Shown here: positions 34,569-64,000 of the stretch, one piece after another
Layout of the letters: each line of letters starts with the position of its first letter
Numbering within the stretch: position 1 is the first letter of the stretch
NCBI RefSeq assembly: GCF_000002235.5
Contig: NW_022145611.1
Coordinates: forward strand, 2,098,754-2,162,753
DNA: 64,000 nt
Direction of reading: 5' to 3'
DNA from: Strongylocentrotus purpuratus
Lineage: Eukaryota > Echinodermata > Echinoidea > Camarodonta > Strongylocentrotidae
Translations under genes and position numbers: made by a program
The notes under the pieces: model-generated
Seen by the model: the letters and a program-made list of their open reading frames with translations, nothing else
Databases searched by the model: none
Told to the model about the DNA's origin: nothing

Positions 34569-37500
34569 CCAACATTGATAATATACATGATAAATTGTTG
34601 ACATTATATTCATTTTGTTTCGTTTTATTATGTTTTTCCTCAGCAATTACAACTACCAAGCTTAAGCTAAATTATCCAGCAATGCACATGACATCCTCAC
34701 TTTGAGTTGCACAATATATTAAAAGCATATACTATACACAGGAAATAATACATTCATTACACTTTCATTTCTTTGTGTCAATTTACAATTTACAAGCATT
34801 AACAAGATAACTTTAAATGTACATCATACGGTATCTTAGTCATTACAAGTCATTATTTGCAATCATATGATATGTAAAATCACGGTCTATGATGCACTAG
34901 CATAAGCACTCAAATGGCTCTATACATAGCCTTAGAAAAGCTTGGTTTTAGATTTTTTGTCTGACGAACAAATTCAATATTCATATTTGGGACATTACTA
35001 CAATGCAAAGATATTTTGAGTTTAACAATATTGAATCTTCCCACAGCGAGGGGATTGAATATCATTGAATGCTGCATCTTATAATTCTTAAATATCAGTC
35101 TTTTTTAAAGATGAAAATGAACCCTTCATGTCATTAAGAATAATTTTTTTAATTTTCTTTGTCTGTGTATGATTAGTTGATGTAAAGTAACATTGTACTA
35201 TATTTCGTCGGATTTTGAGCTATATAACAAACAATTGTATGTATATATGTACGGTATGGGCGTAAATAAGTATGTAAGAACTAAGAAGATAATCTCCAAT
35301 GCCAATGGATTTGGGAGGATTTCCCTTTCAAGGTTGCTACCAACACTGTTGCAGAGAGAGAATCATTACATGGTTACATGTATGTCATCTACTGCTTATT
35401 CATGTGTGTGTGAAGAAAACCACTTGTGAGGCAAACCAACCTAAACCAACCATGAACGTACTGACATGTGATGTAAGATTGACGTTGATTTATGATAATA
35501 ACTCGGATGAAATGTAAGATTGTCTTTAATACAGCCCATATCGATACAAGATGGAGAAAAGTATTCAGTGACAGTCTTTACATGTAAATCCATAAACCCT
35601 TAAAATTACTTTTCTTCTATATTTTAAGACTTCCTTTCATCACTTTCAGGACAGAAAATAAAGCTATAAGAATTTGATATTTCAGTCTAAAGACTACCTG
35701 TGGTAAAACGATTCCTTCAATACACTTATTAATTACTTCATTTGAAATCAATTTGTAACATCTTTGTCTGCTCTTTTTGAGTTTGCAACGGGCCTTAGAA
35801 TAGAAATCAATGACACATGAGCATCTTATCCACTTTCATCAAGTTAAGCATACATTTATCATCCCTTGGTTTGGAACCTTGGAATTAATCGTATACCACA
35901 CACTTCCTACACAATCAAAATCAAGCCAAATGTCAACCAATTGGAGTCAAATTGAAGGCAGTTTTACATTCTACTTGTGTTTAGACCAAAATATTTTCAT
36001 CCATATTAGACCAATATCAAATATTAATTAATAGCTTTTTTATTTCTCAGGTGCTTTGAATTGATCCCTCCAATTGTGCAGTATTAATATAGTTTTAATC
36101 TTTATTCAAATACAACAACACCCTGTTTCAAATGGACTACGGTATCCAAAATCTTTGAAAATGTACGATCCATTTCACATTGGTAGTGGTGATTTCACAT
36201 TGGGGTGGTAGGAATTCTGTTCACTGTTAAAAACTTTTTGAAATTCACACTTGCGGCTGTTTTTATGGATAGATAACAAATACAAATTCTACAGGGTGCC
36301 CCAAAAAGAATGCAAAACCTGAGATCTACAAGTTCAACAACATCATAGATTGGTTTCTGTTTTATTGGTTAGAAAAGTAAAAAAGAAACCCAAATCATCA
36401 ATTTTGGGTAAGGCTATTTGGATTGTAGAGCAGTCATGCCTTTGTCAACACAAGTAAATGTATGGGTAGCCATCATGCGCATATTTCTTGCTGCTTTCGG
36501 CAGGAAAACGATAGCAAAATAGCACATTATAAAAATGACATTGCTGCATTTTATGTAATTTTGTGTCTCTTTACTCCAAAAAGAATGTTCTCGCCAATAA
36601 AACAAAAAAACAATGACATCAATGACAACTCGGGTGTTGTGTTCTTTTAGAGCCACTCAGTTTAGAAAATTGTATCTGAAGATGCTCCTACAGAAAGGCT
36701 TAATAGACCTGGTTGGATATCCCTTGACCCTGCCTGTAGTAGTAGTTGTCTGTCTGTCAGCTATGTATTTACCCATAGCATCATCACCTTTTCAATATAG
36801 TATGCATTTATACTACCCCTCTGTAATACTGAAGAAATGAGACCAAATAATCAGATATTAAAACCACGCAGATGTAAATAACATGCACACTAGAGACGGT
36901 TATTATTCACATGTACTCCTACATCACTCAAACATACTGGCCCAAATTCCCAAAGGAGGTTTGTCGACAAACCTTGGTTTTCGTGCGTCATTTGACGCGT
37001 TTTTACACGTTTTTACAAACCAGGTTTGTAAAAAACATATTTGTCGACAAACCTCCTTTGTGAATTTGGGCCACTATCTACAAACAAATGTGTTGGTATG
37101 TTGAAATGTCTATAGCACCATTGACAAACTAGAATCATTTTCCATTATATATTGTCATGTATTCAAGCATCATACTATAGGTAATGCACATGTTATGAGC
37201 TAGGAGGGTAGGTTATATACAAGAGGTTTTTCATAAAGGATATGCTGCAATATAACTTGCATAGAATTGCCGAAAGTATATTCATCATATCATCATCACT
37301 TTCTTTTGAAATAAGTTGCACATTGTAAAAACTCACAAAATACTACTTGTATGGTATACTAGTACATTGTATTTTGCTTTATCTAGCAATAATTTATCAT
37401 AACCAGTTTTCAGAAAGTATAATCACATAGGCAATACCTAATCATGCCCTCTTACATATCCCCCCCCCCCCCCCCAACGTCTACCTAACAAAATATTATA

Positions 37501-37922
37501 CTATGCTGAATGATAGAACTGTTCTTTTAATAAACTTTGTGAACATTACATTTGGTGATTGTCATAGCATTCCTATCTTTACAACTATAAAAAAGACAAT
37601 GGCACATCTGTTCAAAAACTAAAATAAGGTTAAAATCAGGTTAAATAAACTTTGAAAGAATTTTTAATTGTGCTCTCTCACTCAAGCCCAAAGATTAAAC
37701 TGCACGTACCAGTATAAAATACTGAGGGCTGATTGGCAGGGAACTGGATTACTTACAACAAAACAATTCCTTTAAGTACCTTGCCCTCTATATGCTTATA
37801 GCAACAGGGATCTCCACAGAAGAGTTCCAGACATTACATGTTCATTACAACAAGTATCATTATTCCAAACAGAGCTACATCTATGTTTGGCCTTTTTCTA
37901 TTCCTGATGCTCCTACATGTAT
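34569..37922 (-). other. HEATR5B: Probable long 3' UTR of HEATR5B
   Basis: AT-rich, almost free of recognisable transposons apart from a 138-bp MITE at 36,937 and a 16-C run at 37,460. No ORF looks real. The length (about 3.4 kb) is an inference from the distal poly(A) signal. Confidence 0.4.
36937..37074. mobile_element. Short palindromic MITE, 138 bp
   Basis: Ends 'tggcccaaattcccaaagga' and 'tggcccaaattcacaaagga' are inverted; the match continues through 'ggtttgtcgacaaa'. Flanked by TA on both sides. A single related end (ggcccgaattcacaaagg) is present at about 46,080. Confidence 0.75.

Positions 37923-64000
<26,078 letters not shown>

Overview
The window is animal nuclear DNA: genes are split by GT-AG introns, AT-rich introns and intergenic DNA are packed with LINE fragments, tRNA-derived SINEs, MITEs and minisatellites, and nothing bacterial is visible. 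Protein similarity (recalled, not searched) and the gene order NSL1-TATDN3-SPATA45, which I remember from human 1q32.3, point to a deuterostome invertebrate. The repeat style (poly-G-ended short transposons, repeats that repeat 'atgcctcc...ggaggcat', tRNA SINEs) fits an echinoderm, most likely a sea urchin. Species is inferred, not proven.

Layout. 2.1-8.9 kb (+): a five-exon gene for a Ser/Lys-rich nuclear-type protein of 212 residues that I cannot name; intron 2 holds a 2,996-bp PIF/Harbinger transposon with both of its genes. 13.1-18.95 kb (-): NSL1, a MIS12 kinetochore complex subunit, six exons. 19.27-27.09 kb (+): TATDN3, a TatD-family metal-dependent hydrolase, nine exons, head-to-head with NSL1 across about 320 bp. 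29.2-31.4 kb (-): a two-exon small gene that is probably SPATA45. 31.75-34.06 kb: a 5'-truncated LINE flanked by an unusually long direct duplication of about 330 bp. 34.6-64 kb (-): the 3' two thirds of HEATR5B (24 exons, 1,462 codons read here; the N-terminal part lies beyond the window) with a probable 3.4-kb 3' UTR.

The most striking structures are two minisatellites in HEATR5B, at 42.78-43.10 kb and 59.6-60.43 kb. Each begins exactly at a 5' splice junction and its repeat unit is a copy of that exon-intron boundary. The gene therefore carries tandem arrays of 10 and 22 splice-donor copies. In the first array the 33-bp unit is open in frame, so donor choice could add 0 to 9 copies of an 11-residue peptide. 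Other notable items are transposon-borne arrays of nuclear-receptor DR1 half-sites, a nested foldback in TATDN3 intron 1, and a minisatellite that reverses orientation at 55.58 kb.

The genes are unrelated housekeeping genes (kinetochore assembly, hydrolase, endosome/trans-Golgi traffic) and do not form a pathway. The shared features are the divergent NSL1/TATDN3 promoter and the tail-to-tail ends of the Ser/Lys-rich gene and NSL1 near 11.6 kb. All exon borders were set by hand from open frame, phase, GT-AG sites and recalled human orthologues.
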